Positions 10,611 to 25,542 of a DNA stretch of 64,000 nt are shown in pieces (position 1 is the first letter of the stretch; every line of letters starts with the position of its first letter). Under the pieces are notes generated by a model. That model ran no database searches. It had not been told where the DNA came from and was given only the letters and a program-made list of their open reading frames with translations. The stretch is from Sapria himalayana (Eukaryota; Streptophyta; Magnoliopsida; Malpighiales; Rafflesiaceae), in assembly GCA_029783825.1 (NCBI GenBank), contig JAREIK010016280.1, positions 1 to 64,000 on the forward strand, in the 5' to 3' direction. The position numbers were made by a program, and so were the translations under genes.

Positions 10611-13600
10611 AAAATTATTCATTATAATTTTAATTTTTATTTTAATTATTTATCAGTTTATTTTTATAGAAATATTAATTACAAAATAAATTATTAGTGA
10701 GACAGATCTAAATTCAATTAAACCGGTATATCCTAAATAATAAAGAATAAATCTCATTTTTTTTCATTTTAATTTTAAATATTCAAATTTAATTATTTAT
10801 TTGTTTATTTTTATATAAATATTAATAACAAGATAAATTATGAGTTACACAAATATAATTTGTATAAATTATTTTTTAACAAAAGAATATAGATAAACTT
10901 TTTAAAAGAAAAATAAAAACAAAAAAATTATTATATAGTAATATATTTTGTTTGCATCTGAATCATTTTAGGTTTTGTAATTATATTATAATTGATATCT
11001 ATCTTATTAATAATAGATTATTAATTTATTTTTTGATCATAATTAGAATATTTATCAATATAATAGTTTATATTGAATTTATATGATATATAAATATAAT
11101 GATTATTATAACTAAATATTGAATTCACTTTTGAAAAAATTTAAAAATTATTATATTTTTTAAGGTAATAACCTTTGGAAATATCAAAAAATAATAATAA
11201 TAAATTTTTTGTATTATTATTTTTTAAATAAAACCTATAAACTACTAAATGCATACACAGTTAAATAAGTAAACTCCTAGACCCCGTAATGCCTAAATAC
11301 AATAACCATTAAACCGATATATAATACATAATAAATAATAAATCATATTTTTATTTTTATTTATTATAATTTTAAATATTAATTTTAATTATTTATTAGT
11401 TTATTCTTATAGAAATATTTATTACAAAATAAATTATGAGTGCGACAAATATAATAAATAATTTATTTTTTATGAAATAATATATATATGCTAATAAAAG
11501 AAGTAAAAATTTAAAAATTTAAAATTATTATCTAGTAATATATTTAACTTTAATTTTAAATCAATTTAGGTTTTGTAAATATTTTTTAATTAATTTCTAT
11601 CTTTTTATTAATAGTTTATTAATTTAATTTTTGATCATTATTATAATATCTATCAATAAAATTGTTTATATTGAATTTATATGATATATAATTATTAATA
11701 TTATTATAACTAAAATATTATATTTACATTTAAAAAAAATTTAAATATTATTATATTTTCAAAGGTTATAGCCTATGAAAATGAGAAAGAATTATAAAAT
11801 TTTTTATATTATTTTATTGTTTAAATAAAACCTATAAACAACTAAATGCCTAAAAACATAAATCGCTAAATTTTGAAATGACAAAACATCTAAATACTTA
11901 AACCATTAAACTGGTATTCATTAATAATAAATCATAAATTTCATTTTAATTTTTATTCAGTATAAATTAGAATTTTTTTTTAAATATTTATCAGTTTATT
12001 TTTATAGAAATATTAATTACAAATTAAATTTTTAGTGAGACAGATATAATTAAAATTAAACTGGTATACCCTAAATAATAATTAATAAATCTCATCTTTT
12101 TTCATTATAATTTTAAATATTCATTTTAATAATTTTTTGTATATTTTTTATATAAATTTTAATTACAAAATAAATTATGATTTAGACAAATATAATTTAT
12201 GTAAATTATTTTTAATCAAAAAAATATAGATAAACTTTTTTAAAAAAAAAACTACAAAACATAAAATTATTATATAGTAAAATATTTGGGTTTGCTTATA
12301 AAACAATTTCTGTTTTGTAATTATATTTTAATTGATATCTATCTTATTAATAAAAGATTATTAATTTATTTTTTGATCATTATTAGAATATTTATCAAAA
12401 AAATTTATTATATTGAATTTATATGATATATAAATATGATGATTATTATAACTAAATATTGTATTCACTTTTAAAAAAAATTGAAAAATTATTATATTTT
12501 CAAAAGTTATCACCTTGAAAAATGAGAAAAATATAATAAAAATAAATTTTATGTTATTTCATTTTTTAAATAAAATATATAGATCTTTAAATGCTTACTT
12601 ACTTAAATTAGTAAGCTCATAAATCCCGTAACCCCTAAATACATAAACCTTTTAACAGTTATATACTACTTAATAAATAATAAATCTCATTTTTATTCTA
12701 TTTATTAGAAATTTAAATATTAATTTTAATTATTTATAGTTTTATTTTATAGAAAAATAAATTACAAAATAAATTTAGAGTGAGACAAATATTATTTAAA
12801 TAATTTATTTTAATTAAAAAAAATATAATCTTATAAAAAGAAGGAAAATTTTAAAAATTAAAAATTATTATTTGGTAATATATTTTTATTTGATTTTGAA
12901 TCATTTTGTGTTTTGTAAATATATTTTAATTAATATTTATATTATTAATAATAGTTTATTAATTTAATTTTTGATCATTATTATAATATCTATCATTAAA
13001 ATTATTTATATTGAATTTATATGATATATAATTAGTAAGATTAATATAAGTATACATTGTATTCATTTTTCAAAAAAATTTAAAAATTATTTTATTTTCA
13101 ATGATTATAATCTTTGAAAATCAGAAAAAATCAAAATAGAATTTTAAATTTTTATTATATAAATAAAACCTATAAACCAATAAATGCATAAAAACATAAA
13201 TTGCTAAACACCTAAATGACAAAACTCCTAAATAATCAAACCATTAAATCGGTATACCACATATAATAAATCATAAATCTCATTTTAATTTGTATTCATT
13301 ATAATTTAAATATTCATTTTAATTATTTATTAGTTTATTTTTTTATAGAAATATCAATCACAGAATAAATAATGAGTGAGACAAATATAATTTTAATAAT
13401 TTATTTTTAATCAAAAAAAATAAGCTTATATAAATAAGTAAAAATTTAAAAACAAAAAATTATTATTTAGTAATATATTTTACATTGATTTTGAATCATT
13501 ATATATATGTTTTGCAATTATATTTTAATTGTTATCAATCTTATTAAAAATAGTTTATTAATTTATTATTTGATCATTTTTATAATATCAAATAATAAAA

Positions 13601-16600
13601 TTACTTATATTCAATTAAAATGTCTTATAATTATTACGAATATTATAACTAAATATTATATTTACTTTTGAAAAAAATTTAAAAATTATTATATTTTCAA
13701 TGATTATATAACCTTCAAAAATGATAAAAAATCACAAAAATAATTTTTTTATTATTTTATTATTTAAATAAAAGTTATAAACCACTAAATGCCTAAAGAA
13801 ATTAATCTCTAGACTCCTAAACCCCAAAACTCCCTTAATACTTAAACCATTAAACCTATATAACCTAAATAACAAATAATAAATCTCATTTTTATCTGTA
13901 TTCATTATAATTTTAAAAATTCATTTTAATTATTTTTTAGTTTATTTTTATAGAAATATTAATTACAAAATAAATAATGAGTGAGACAGATATAATTTAA
14001 ATAAATTATTTTTTATGAAAAAAAATAAGCTATTAAAATAAACAAAATTTTAAAAATTTAAAGTTTTATTTAGTAATATAATTTACTTTATTTTGAATTA
14101 TTTTGGGTTGTGAAATATATTTTAATTAATATCTATCTTATTAATAATAGTTTATTAATTTATTTTTTGATCATTTTTATAATCTATATTAATACATTTT
14201 TTTTACATTGAATCTAAAACAAATATAATTATTAATATTATTATAACTACGTATTGTATTCATATTTTATAACTATTAAAAAATTATTATATTTTTAAAG
14301 GTTATAACATTTGAAAAACACTAAAATTCATAAAAATAATTTTTTGTTATTTCATTGATTAAATAAAACCTATAAAGACCTAAATGTGTAAACATATAAA
14401 TCAATAATTTTCTTAACCCCAAAACTACAAAAAAACATAAACAATTAAAAAGTTATACTCTAAATAATAAATCATAAATCTCATTTTTATTAGTATACAT
14501 TATAATTTAAAATATATATTTTAATTATTTATTAGTTTAATTTTATAGAAATATAAATTAAAAAATAAATTATTAGTGAGACAAATATAATTTAAATAAT
14601 TTATTTTTAATAAAAAAATATAGGCTTATAAATGGATACAAAATTTAAAAATTTAAAATTAATATTTTGTAAAATATTTCACATAGATTTTGAGTCATTT
14701 TAGGTTTTACAAATATATTTTAAATAGTATTTATCTTATTAATAATTGGTTATTACTTTTTTATGATCATTATTATAATAAATATCAATAAAATAGTTTA
14801 TATTGAATTTATATGATATATAATTATTATTATTGTTATAACTTTATATTGTATTCACTTTTTTAAAAAAAAATTAAAAATTATTATATTTTCAAAGGTT
14901 ATAACATTCAAAAATGAGAAAAAATAACAAAAATAAATTTTTTGCTATTTTATATTTTATATAAAACCTATAAACCACTAATGACTAAATACTAAAATGA
15001 CTAAACTCCAAAACCTTGATGCCCATAAATACTTAAAACATTAAATTGTTACAGTCTAAATAATAAATCTTAAATCTCAGTTTTATTAGTTTTCATTATA
15101 ATTTTAAATAATTATTTTAATTATTTATCAGTTTATTTTTATAGAAATATTAATTACAAAATAAATTATTAGTGCGACATATATAATTTAAATAATTTAT
15201 TTTTTATCAAGAAAAATGCTAATAAAAAAGTCAAAATTTTAAAAATAAAAAATTATTCTTTAATAATATATCTTATTTTGATTTTGAATCATTTTAGATT
15301 CTTCAATTATATTTTAATTTATATCATTCTTAAATATATAAGTTTTTTAATTTATCTATTGATCATTATTATAATATCTATCAATAAAATTATTTATAGT
15401 GAGTTTACATTATATATAATTATTATGATTATTATAACTAATTATTATATTCACATTTAAAAAAAATTAAAAATTCTTATATTTTCATATGTTAGAACCT
15501 TCAAAAATTAAAAAAAAATCAAAAAATTAAATTTTTTGTTTTTTCAATTTTTGAAAAAAACTATAAATCACTAAAGGTCTAAACAATTAAATCGCTAAAC
15601 TCCTAAACCACAAAACACCTAAATACTTTAACAATTAAACCTGTATATACTGAATAATAAATAATAAATCTAAATTTTATTTGTCTTCATTATAATTTTA
15701 AATATTCATTTTAATTTTTTAGTAGTTTATTATTATAGATTTATAAATTACAAAATAAATTATGAGTAAGAAAAATATAATTTAAATAATTTATTTTTAA
15801 AAACAAAAATATAAAGTTATAAAAAAAGCAAAACATTAAAAAAATTATTATTTAGTAATATATTTTACTTTGATTTGAATAAATTTAGATTTTGGAAATA
15901 CTTTTTAAAAAATAACTATTTTATTAATATTAGATTATTAATTTATTTTTTGATCAAAATTATAATTTCTAGCAAAATAATTATTTATATTAAATTTAAT
16001 TGAATTATAATTATAAAGATTATTATAAATAAATATTATATGCACATTTGAAAAAAATTTAAAAATTATTATATTTTTAAAGGATATAATCTTTAAAAAT
16101 TAAAAAAAATAACAAAATAAATATAATTTAAATAATTTATTAAAATATTAATTACAAAATAAATTATGAGCGATACAAATATAATTTAAATAATTTATTT
16201 TTCATAAAAAATATATATAAGCTTATAAAAAGAAGCAAAAACTAAAAAACAAAAATTATTATTTAGTAATAAATTTTACTTGGATTTTGAATAATTTTAG
16301 GTTTTGCAATTATATTTTAATTTATATCCATCATAATAATAATAACATATTAATTTATTTTTTGATAATTGATATCATATCTATGAATAAAATTGTTTAT
16401 ATTTAGTTTATATTATATAATTATAATGATTATTATTACTAAATATTGTATTCACCATTGAAAATAAGAAAAAATATCAAAAATAATTTTTTTGTTATTT
16501 CATTGTTTAAACAAAACCTATAAACCACTAAATGCCTAAAAACATAAATCGCTAAAGTCTTAATGACAAAACCTCTAAATACTTAAATTATTAAACTGGT

Positions 16601-17967
16601 ATACATTAATAATAATTCATAAATCTCATTTTAATTTTTATTCAGTATAATTTTAAATTTTTATTTTAATTATTTATCAATTTATTTTTATTGAAATATT
16701 AATAACAAAATAAATTATTTGTGAGATAAATATAATTTAAATTAAACAGGTATACCCTAAATAATAAATAATAAATCTCATTTTTTTTCATTATAATTTT
16801 AAATATTCATTTTAATTATTTATTTGTTTATTTTTATATAAATATTAATTAAAAAATAAATTAAGAGTTAGAAAAATATAATTTATATAAATTATTTTTC
16901 ATCAAAAAAAATATAGATAAACTTATTAAAAGAAAAAAAATTAAAAAGCAAAAAATTATTATATAGTAATATAATTTGCTTTGTTTCTGAATCATTATAG
17001 GTTTTGTAATTATATTTTAATTGATATCTATCTTATTAATAATAGATTATTAATTTATTTTTTGATCATTATTATAATATTTATCAATAATATTGTTTAT
17101 ATTGAATTTATATGATATATAAATATAATGATTATTATAACTAAATATTGAATTCACATTTGAAAATAATTTAAAAATTATTATATTTTCAAAGGTTATA
17201 ACCTTTGAAAATATCAAAAAATAATTAAAATAAATATTTTGTTATTTTAATTTTTAAATAAAACCTATAAACCACTAAATGCATACACTGTGAAATCAGT
17301 AAAGTGTTAAAGCCCGTAATGCATAAATACATAAACAATTAAACTGCTATATACAACTTAATAATTAAGAAATCTAATTTTTATTTCAATTTATTATTAT
17401 TTTAAATATTCATTTTAATTATTTATAAGTTTATTTTAAAGTAATATTTATTAGAAAATAAATTATGAGTGCGACAAATATAATTTATATAATTTATTTT
17501 TAATAAAAAAATATACGCTTATAAAAGAAGTAAAAATTTAAAAATTAAAAATTATTCTCTAATAATATTTTTTACATTAATTTTGAAGGGGTTTTGTAAA
17601 TATTTTTTAATTAATATCTATTTTATTATTAGTAGTTTATTAATTTAATTTTTGATCATTATTATAATATCTATCAATAAAATTATTTATATTGAATTTA
17701 TATGATATATATTTATTAAAATTATTATAACTAAATATTATATTCCCATTTCAAAAATGTTAAATATTATTATATTTTCAAAGGTTATGACCTATGAAAA
17801 TGAGAAAAGATTACGAATTTTTTTTGTTATTTTATTGTTTAAATAAAACCTATAAACCACTAAATGCCTAATAACATGAATGGCAAAACACCTATACAGC
17901 AAAACCTTTAAATACTTAAACTATTAAAATGTTATACATTAATAATAAATCATAAATTTCATTTTAA
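10611..17967 (-). repeat. Satellite array, left arm, inner segment
   Basis: About twelve leftward monomers. Octamer segments lie near 11,240 (b), 11,840 (a), 12,580 (h), 13,180 (g), 13,780 (f), 14,380 (e), 14,985 (d), 15,570 (unclear), 16,515 (a), 17,265 (b) and 17,855 (a). The order d-e-f-g-h is the mirror of 20,570-23,100. A perfect 30-bp palindrome is centred near 17,196. The frame at 15,278-15,460 is AT-rich satellite translated by chance. Confidence 0.85.
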
Positions 17968-18142
17968 TAAATTTTTGTTTTTAAAATTGTGCCTTTTTTT
18001 ATAAGCATATATATTTTTTTGATAAATAATAATTTATTTAAAATAGATCTATCTCACTTATAATTTATTTTGTAATTAATATTTCTATAAAAATAAACTG
18101 ATAAATAATTAAAATAAAAATTTAAAATTACACTTAATAAAA
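17968..18142. repeat. Spacer at the axis of the inverted duplication
   Basis: Leftward monomers stop at ...CATAAATTTCATTTTAAT (ending 17,967). The matching right-arm word ATTAAAATGAGATTTATG begins at 18,143. Between them lies about 175 bp of satellite in the rightward orientation only (...TTATAAGCATATATATTT..., then ...ATCTATCTCACTTATAATT...). The turn-round is therefore asymmetric: the right arm has this part of the monomer next to the axis and the left arm lacks it. No foreign sequence is present at the join. Confidence 0.8.
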
Positions 18143-21100
18143 ATTAAAATGAGATTTATGATTTATTATTAATGTATACCAATTTAATAGTTTAAGTATT
18201 TAGAAGTTTTGTTGTTTATGAGTTTAGCGATTTATGTTTTTAGGCATTTAGTGGTTTATAGGTTTTATTTAAACAATAAAATAACAAAAAAAATTTTGTA
18301 ATTTTTTGTCATTTTCATAGGTTATAAACGTTGAGAATATAATAATATTTAAAATTTTTTCAAATGTGAATACCATATTTAGTTATAATAATTTTAATAA
18401 TTATATGTCATATAAATTCAATATAAACAATTTTATTGATAGATATTATAATAATGATCAAAAATTAAATTAATAAACTATTAATAATAAGATAGATATT
18501 AATTAAAAAATATTTAGAAAACCATAATTGATTCAAAATTAAAGTAAAAAATATTACTGGATAATAATTTTTAATTTTTAAAATTTTACTTCTTTTATAA
18601 GCGTATATTTTTTTTGATTAAAAATAAATTATTTAAATTATATTTGTCGCACTCACAATTTATTTTGTAATAAATATTTATATAAAATAAACTTATAAAT
18701 ATTTAAAATGAATATTAAATATAATTATAAATTAAAATAAAAATTAGATTTCTTAATTATTAAGTAGTATATAGTGTTTTAATGGTTTATGTATTTAGTC
18801 ATTATGGGCTTTAAAGTTTACTGATTTAACTGTGTATGCATTTAGTGGTTTATAGGTTTTATTTAAAAATTAAAATAACGAAATATTTATTTTTATTATT
18901 TTTTTATATTTTCAAAGGTTATAACCGTTGAAAATATAATAATTTTTAAATTTTTTTCAAATGTGAATTCAATATTTATTTATAATCATTATATTTATAT
19001 ATCATATAAATTCAATATAAACATTATTATTGATAAATATTCTAAAAACGATCAAAAAATAAATTAATAATCTATTATTAATATGATAGGTATCAATTAA
19101 AATATAATAAAAAAATCTAAAATGATTCAGAAGAATTCAAATTTTATTACTATATAATAATTTATTGTTTTAAAATTTTTTTTTCTTTTAAAAAGTTTAT
19201 CCATATTTTTTTGATGAAAATTAATTTATATAAATTATATTTGTCTAACTCATAATTTATTTCTTAATTAATTTTTATATAAAAATAAACAAATAAATAA
19301 TTAAAATGAATATTTAAAATTATAATGAAAAAAAATAATATTGAGATTTATTCTTTATTATTTTGGGTATACCAGTCTAATTTAAATTAGATCTGTCTCA
19401 CTAATAATTTATTTTGTAATTAATATTTCTTTAAAAATAAACTGATAAATAATTAAAATAAAAATTTAAAATTATACTGAATAAAATTAAAATGAGATTT
19501 ATGAATTTTTATTAATGTATACCAGTTTAATATTTTAAGTATTAAATGTTTTTTCGTTTATGACTCTAGTGATTTATGTATTTAGGCATTTAGCTATTTA
19601 TAGATTTTATTTAAACAATAAAATAACAAAAAAATAATTTTTGAAATTTTTTCACATTTTCAAAGGTTATAACCTTTGAAAATGTAATTATTTAAAATTT
19701 TTTAAAAAATGTAACTACAATATTTAGTAATAAAAATCATTATAATTATATATAATATAAACTAAATATAAACAATTTTATTGATAGATATGATATAAAT
19801 TATCAAAAAATAAATTAATATGCTATTATTAATATGATAGATATAAATTAAAATATAATTATAAAACCTAAAAATATTCAAAATCCAAGTAAAATTAATA
19901 ACTAAATAATAATTTTTTTTGTTTTTTCTTCTTTTTATAAGCTTATATTTTTTTTGATGAAAAATATATTATTTAAATTATATTTGTATCAGTCATAATT
20001 TATTTGGTAATTAATATTAGAATAAATTATTTAAATTGATATTTAAGGTTTACGAGTTTATAGTTTTTATTTAAAGAATGAAAAAACAAAAAATTTAATT
20101 TTATGATTTTTTTTAATTTTTGAAGGCTATAACCTATGAAAATATAATAATTTTTATTTTTTTTAAATGTGAATATATTATTTAGTTATAATAATCTTAA
20201 TAATTATATATAATGTAAACTCAATATAAATAATTTTATTGATAAATATTATAATAATGATCAATAAATAAATTAATAAACGAGTATTTATAAAAATGAT
20301 ATAAATTAAAATATAATTGTAAAATCTAAAATGATTCAAAATCAAAATAAGCTATATTACTAAATAATAATTATTTATTTTTAAAATTTGCCTTTTTTTA
20401 TTAGCATTTTTTTAATGAAAAATAAAATATTTAAACTATATATGTCGAACTAATAATTTATTTTGTAATTAATATTTCTATAAAAATAAACTGATAAATA
20501 ATTAAAGTCAATATTTAAAATTATAATGAATACTAATAAAAATTAGATTTATGATTTATTTTTTGGACTATATTAATTTAATGTTTTAAGTATTTATGGG
20601 CTTCGGGGTTTAGGTGTTTAGACATTTTAGAATTTAGTCATTTAGTGGTTTATAGGTTTTATATAAAAAATAAAATAAAAAAAAATTATTTTTGTTTTTT
20701 TTCTCATTTTTGAATGTTATAACCTTTGAAAATATAATAATTTATAATTTTTTTTTGAAAAGCGATTATACTATATAGTTATAATAATCATAATAATTAT
20801 ATATCATATAAATTCAATATAAACTATTTTATTAATATATATTATAATAATGATCATATAAAAGTAATAAAAAATTATTAATAAAATAAATATTGGTTAA
20901 AATATATTTTCAAAACTTAAAATGATTCAAAATCAAAGTGAAATATTTTACGAAATATTAATTTTAAATTTTTTAAGTTTTGTATCCATTTATAAGCCTA
21001 TATAGTTTTTGATGAAAAATAAAATATTTAAATTATATTTGTCTCACTAATAATTTAATTTTTAATTTATATTTCTATAAAAATAAACATATAAATAATT

Positions 21101-23811
21101 AAAATGTAAATTTTAAATTGTAATGAATACTAATAAAAATGAGATTTATGATTTATTATTTAGGGTATACCTATTTAATTGTTTAAATTTTTTGTGGTTT
21201 TGGGGTTAATGAGTTTATTGATTTATATGATTACACATTTAGGTTTTATTTATTGATTTATAGGTTTTATTTAATCAATTAAATAACAAAAAATTTAATT
21301 TTATGAATTTTCGTGATTTTCAAAGGTTAAGACCTTTAAAAAATATATTAATTTTTTAATAGTTCTAAAATATGAATACGATACTTAGTTATAATAATCT
21401 GAATAATTATATTTGATGTAAATTCAATATAAAAAAATTTATTAATACATATTATTTTGATGATCAACAAATAAATTAATAAACTATTATTAATAAGACA
21501 AATATTAATTAAAATATATTTGCAGAACCCAAAATAATTCAAAATCAAAGTAAATTATATTACTAAATAAAATTTTCAATTTTTGAATTTTGTTTATTTT
21601 TATAAGCTTATATTTTTTTTCATAAAAAATAATTTAATTAAATTATATATGTCTCACTCATTATTTATATTGTAATTAATATTTCAATAAAAATAAACTA
21701 AAAAATAATTAAAATGAATATTTAAAATTATAATGAATATAAATAAAAATAAGATTTATTATTTATTATTTAGGTTATATAGGTTTAATGGTTTAAGTAT
21801 TTAGGGGGTTTTGGGGTTTAGGAGTCTAGTGATTTAAATGTTTAAGCATTTAGTGGTTTATAAGTTTTATTTAAATAATAAAATAATAAAAAAATTATTT
21901 TTGTGATTTTTTATCCTTCTTGAAGTTTATAACATTTGAAAATATAATAATTTTTAATTTTTTTTCAAATGTAAATATAATATTTAGTTTTAATAATCTT
22001 AATAATTATATGACATTTAAATTCAATATAAGTAATTTTATTGTTGGATATAATAAAATTGATCATATAATAAAAATTAATAAACTATTCATAATAAGAT
22101 TGATAGCAATTAAAATATAATTGCAAAACCTATACATAATGATTCAAAATCAAAGTAAAATATATTACTAAATAATAATTTTTTGTTTTTAAATTTGTAC
22201 TTCTTTTTATAAGCTTATATTTTTTTTGATTAAAAATAAATTATTAAAATTATAGTTGTCTCGCTCATTATTTAATTTGTAAGTAATATTTCTATAAAAA
22301 GTAAACTAATAAATAATTAAAATGAATATTTAAAATTATAATGAATACAAATTAAAATGAGATATATGATTTATTATATGTGTTATCCCAGTTTAATGGT
22401 TTGATTATTTAGGAGTTTTGTCATTTAGGAGTTTATCAATTTATGTTTTTAGGTATTTAGTTGTTTATAGGTTTTATTTATATAATAAAAACAAAAAATT
22501 TTTTTTTAGATTTTTTCTAATTTTCAAAGGTTATAACCTTTGAAAATAAAATAATTTTTAAAATTTTTTGAAATTTGAATACCATGTATAATTATATTAA
22601 TCTTACTATTTATATATCATATAAATTCAATATAAATAATTTTAATGATAGATATTATAAAAATGATCAAAAATTAAATTAATTAACTATTCTTAATAAT
22701 ATAAATATTAATAAAAATATATTTACATAACACAAAATGATTCAAAATCAAATCAATATATATTACTAAATAATAATATTTAATTTTTAAATTTTTTTTT
22801 GTTTTTATAAGCTTATATTTTTATTTATTAAAATAAATTATTTAAATAATATTTGTCTCACTCGAAATTTATTTTGTAATTAATTTTTCTAAAAAATTAA
22901 ACTATAAATAATTAAAATGAATATTTAAAATTATAATAAATAGATATAAAAATGAGATTTATTATTTATTATGTAGTATATAGTTGTTATAAGGTTTATG
23001 TATTTAGGGGTTTCGGGATTTATAAGCTTACTAATTTAAGTAAGTAAATATTTAATGATATATAGGTTTTAATTAAAAAAATGAAATAACAAAAAATTTA
23101 TTTTTATTATTTTTTCTCATTTTTTAAGGTTATAACCTTTGAAAATATAATAATTTTTTAATTTTTTTTAAAAGTGAATGCAATATTTAGTTATAATATT
23201 CATTATATTTATATATCATATAAATTCAATATAAACTATTTTATTGATAAATATTCTAATAATGATCAAAAAAATAAATTAATAAGCTATTATTAAAATA
23301 AATTCAATATAAAATATTCTATTATATATCAAAAAAAATAAATTCAATATAAAATATAAATATTTTTATTTTATTGATAAATATAAACTATTATTATTAT
23401 TTTATTGATAGATATCAATTATAATATAATTACAAAACCTAAAATTATTCAGAAGAAAAGCAAAATATATTACTATATATTAACTTTTTGTTTTGAAATT
23501 TTTTATTATTTAAAAAGTATATCTATGTTATTTTGATGAAAAATAATTTATATAAATTATATTTGTGTAACTCATAATTTATTTTGTAATTAATATTTAT
23601 ATAAAAATAAACAAATAAATAATAAATGTGAATATTTAAAATTAAAATTAAAAAAAGTGAGATTTGTTCTTTATTATTTAGGATATACCGGTTTAATTAA
23701 AATTAGATCTGTCTCAGTAATAATTTATTTTGTAATTAATATTTTTATAAAAATAAATGATAAATAATTAAAATAATAATTAAAATTATATTGAATATTT
23801 AAAATAATTTA
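18143..23811 (+). repeat. Satellite array, right arm, inner segment
   Basis: Rightward monomers in the order a (18,170), b (18,770), a with the internal duplication (19,350), c (20,040), d (20,570), e (21,165), f (21,770), g (22,380), h (22,970), and a partial one running into block C. Good palindromes are centred near 19,671 and 22,530. There is no gene; the frames at 21,348-21,548 and 21,920-22,120 fall in ordinary monomers. Confidence 0.85.
23282..23410 (+). repeat. Local scrambled satellite
   Basis: Within one monomer the word AATAAATTCAATATAAAATAT occurs twice, about 30 bp apart, and TTTTATTGATA-type words recur nearby. This gives an extra 100 bp or so relative to sister monomers. It looks like a small patch of repeated slippage or template switching. 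The mirror position in the left arm does not show it. Confidence 0.55.
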
Positions 23812-24490
23812 TTTTTTTCCTCTCTCAATTCTAGAATGATTTCTAAAGCTCTAACCAAAATAATAGGATCTTTTACTTTATCTCTATTATGTATCATCAT
23901 ATTTGATGTTGAATCACTGTGCTATCAAAGGTAATTTTACTCATGTACGCTAACAGACTAAACCAAAGTTGTCCCCCTATGTGTTGAAATTGCTAGTTGT
24001 TGAGGATGCTATTTATATTGATTATTGTAATTTCTTCAAAAATATCTTTCATGCACAGACTCAAAGCAATTTTTTTAAAACATAGTTCACCTCTAAAAAA
24101 ATAACAACCTTGTAGCCTATTAGGTCAAACTAGCCCAAGGGTGGTTTGAGCATGGCAGGAAGTATGGGCTCTCTTTCAATCAAGAATCAAAAAAATTATT
24201 TTATTGGCATGTCTAAGCCTTTTTTTATATCCTAATGGATATGAAAAGTATCATTTCTTTTTTTTTATATTAAATGAGTTATGTATACAAGCTCACAATA
24301 CCCAAAAAGGTGTAAATGAATCGTATTCAAATGTATAAAAGGTTTTAATCATTGCTCAAAATATTACTCTTGCATATTGACACTTGATGTCACAAATCAA
24401 AGGAAAAAGCCATAGTGATATTTCTAATCCCACGAATTTTAGCTATATAAAGTTATAAAGGGTAGTACTCGAGCTTTAACTATTTCTAGG

Positions 24491-24820
24491 GTCATGACTT
24501 TTGCTCTCGAGGAATGTCCAAAGTTTACAATCATTCCTATTGCAATGACTTGGCAATATAAAGATAAAATTCACAAGCTATGGTCATATCCAATACTGTG
24601 ACCCAGTATTATAGTGATTACATATGTATTCATGATCATTCTTAGTGCCATAACAATATGTTTAACAGAGAGACACAAGTTATGGCATATTCTCATCGAT
24701 ATGATTTTGTTTTCTAGAGACAAAATATACAATCATGACCATTGTTAATGCTAGAATAATCTAAAGCAAGAAAGAAACTGAATTCATAACTCACCCCTTG
24801 TGTCATGACTTTGTGTTACA
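24491..24820 (-). repeat. 103-bp degenerate tandem repeats, block C
   Basis: Inverted counterpart of 9,786-10,160, recognisable by ATTCCTATTGCAATGACTTGG, TCATTCTTAGTGCCATAAC and TGACCATTGTTAATGCTAG at the same spacing of about 103 bp. Confidence 0.6.
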
Positions 24821-24914
24821 TATACAAAAAGATAAATCTGTGACAGTCCTAAAAGTTGTGAATTTCAATTTAAATATAACACTTAATCATTTCATTATAA
24901 AAGTGCAAAACATG

Positions 24915-24993
24915 AGATTTAGGATTTAGGGTTTATGTAGTAGGGTTATTGTTTATCATTTAATGTTTAGGATTTAAAGTTTAGATTTTATGG
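24915..24993 (+). repeat. Degenerate telomere-like heptamer tract, block C
   Basis: Words such as GATTTAG, GATTTAGGG, TTTATG and TAGGGTT with a period near 7 bp, ending at a T-run broken by one G (24,993-25,012). It is the counterpart of 9,611-9,690. Confidence 0.65.
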
Positions 24994-25180
24994 TTTTTTT
25001 TTGTTTTTTTTTGGGAAAATACACACTTTAATTATCATTTAGGCACACAACATACAAGAGACTAAAAAGCAGACTAATTTAGGCCAGCCCACCAAATCCT
25101 ATGCACCTTAATGATTCTATGCATAAAATATATAAAAAAACATAAAGCCTAATAATTCCAAGCGTACGAATACAACTAAA

Positions 25181-25273
25181 TCACCTGGCATTCCTGGACT
25201 TTAGAGTTGACATTGAGTTTTTATGCGCACTGCGTCCTTTCCATTCTGATTTGTCAAAACCTTTTGGAGGAAC
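25181..25273 (-). pseudogene. Exon-like terminal segment in block C
   Basis: Minus-strand copy of 9,337-9,429: 30 codons and TGA, the same length, with no indel. It reads VPPKGFDKSEWKGRSAH, then KNSMSTLK and RNAR. The preceding bases on the minus strand end TCGTTCAG, again acceptor-like. The AATAAA present in B and D is changed in this copy. The product is unrecognised. This is presumably a relic of the 3' end of a captured gene or transcript. Confidence 0.35.
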
Positions 25274-25431
25274 CTGAACGATGCACCATATTAAAACTAT
25301 GAAAATATAAGATTGTACATGTGTGTGCATGCAACATCAACCATTTGCCTATGTCATTGCTATGCAATCGAATACATGTAAAACTGAATACCCATAAATC
25401 CACAAGTCCATATCTACGGCACTTTGTCAAT

Positions 25432-25542
25432 TCATTCTAATCTCTGAATTCCACATTCTTTTGCTCCAATGATCCTCAAAAGAGTATCTCTTGGGTTAGA
25501 ATGCTTCCTCCTCGAGCTCCAAGAAGTGGCTGTATATTGAAC
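25432..25542 (-). pseudogene. Exon-like open segment in block C, upstream
   Basis: Minus-strand counterpart of 9,065-9,182, 36 codons and TGA, beginning just after TTTTGTAG. It shares HSNPRDTLLRIIGAKECGIQ with B. Function unknown; a coding origin is only a possibility. Confidence 0.25.

Larger units (their letters stand above)
1..17967 (-). repeat. Left arm of a large imperfect inverted duplication
   Basis: Monomers here are in the reverse orientation relative to 18,143-64,000: the octamer segments read as ...CCACTAAATGCCTAAA... instead of ...TTTAGGCATTTAGTGG.... Read from the axis outward, the arm carries classes a, b, a, an unclear one, d, e, f, g, h, a, b, then composite block B, classes i, j, k, two further monomers, block A, and the LTR-like blocks. 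The same markers appear in mirrored order in 18,143-35,270. The right arm lacks the extra a-b pair that lies here between h and block B (about 10,611-12,300), which explains most of the length difference near the blocks. Base 1 still pairs with about 35,270, so the arm runs off the window. Confidence 0.88.

Noticed and set aside
17968..18142. Axis spacer as an origin or hairpin RNA gene
   Set aside because: It is ordinary satellite sequence in one orientation with no added motif; a fold-back transcript is possible but nothing supports expression.
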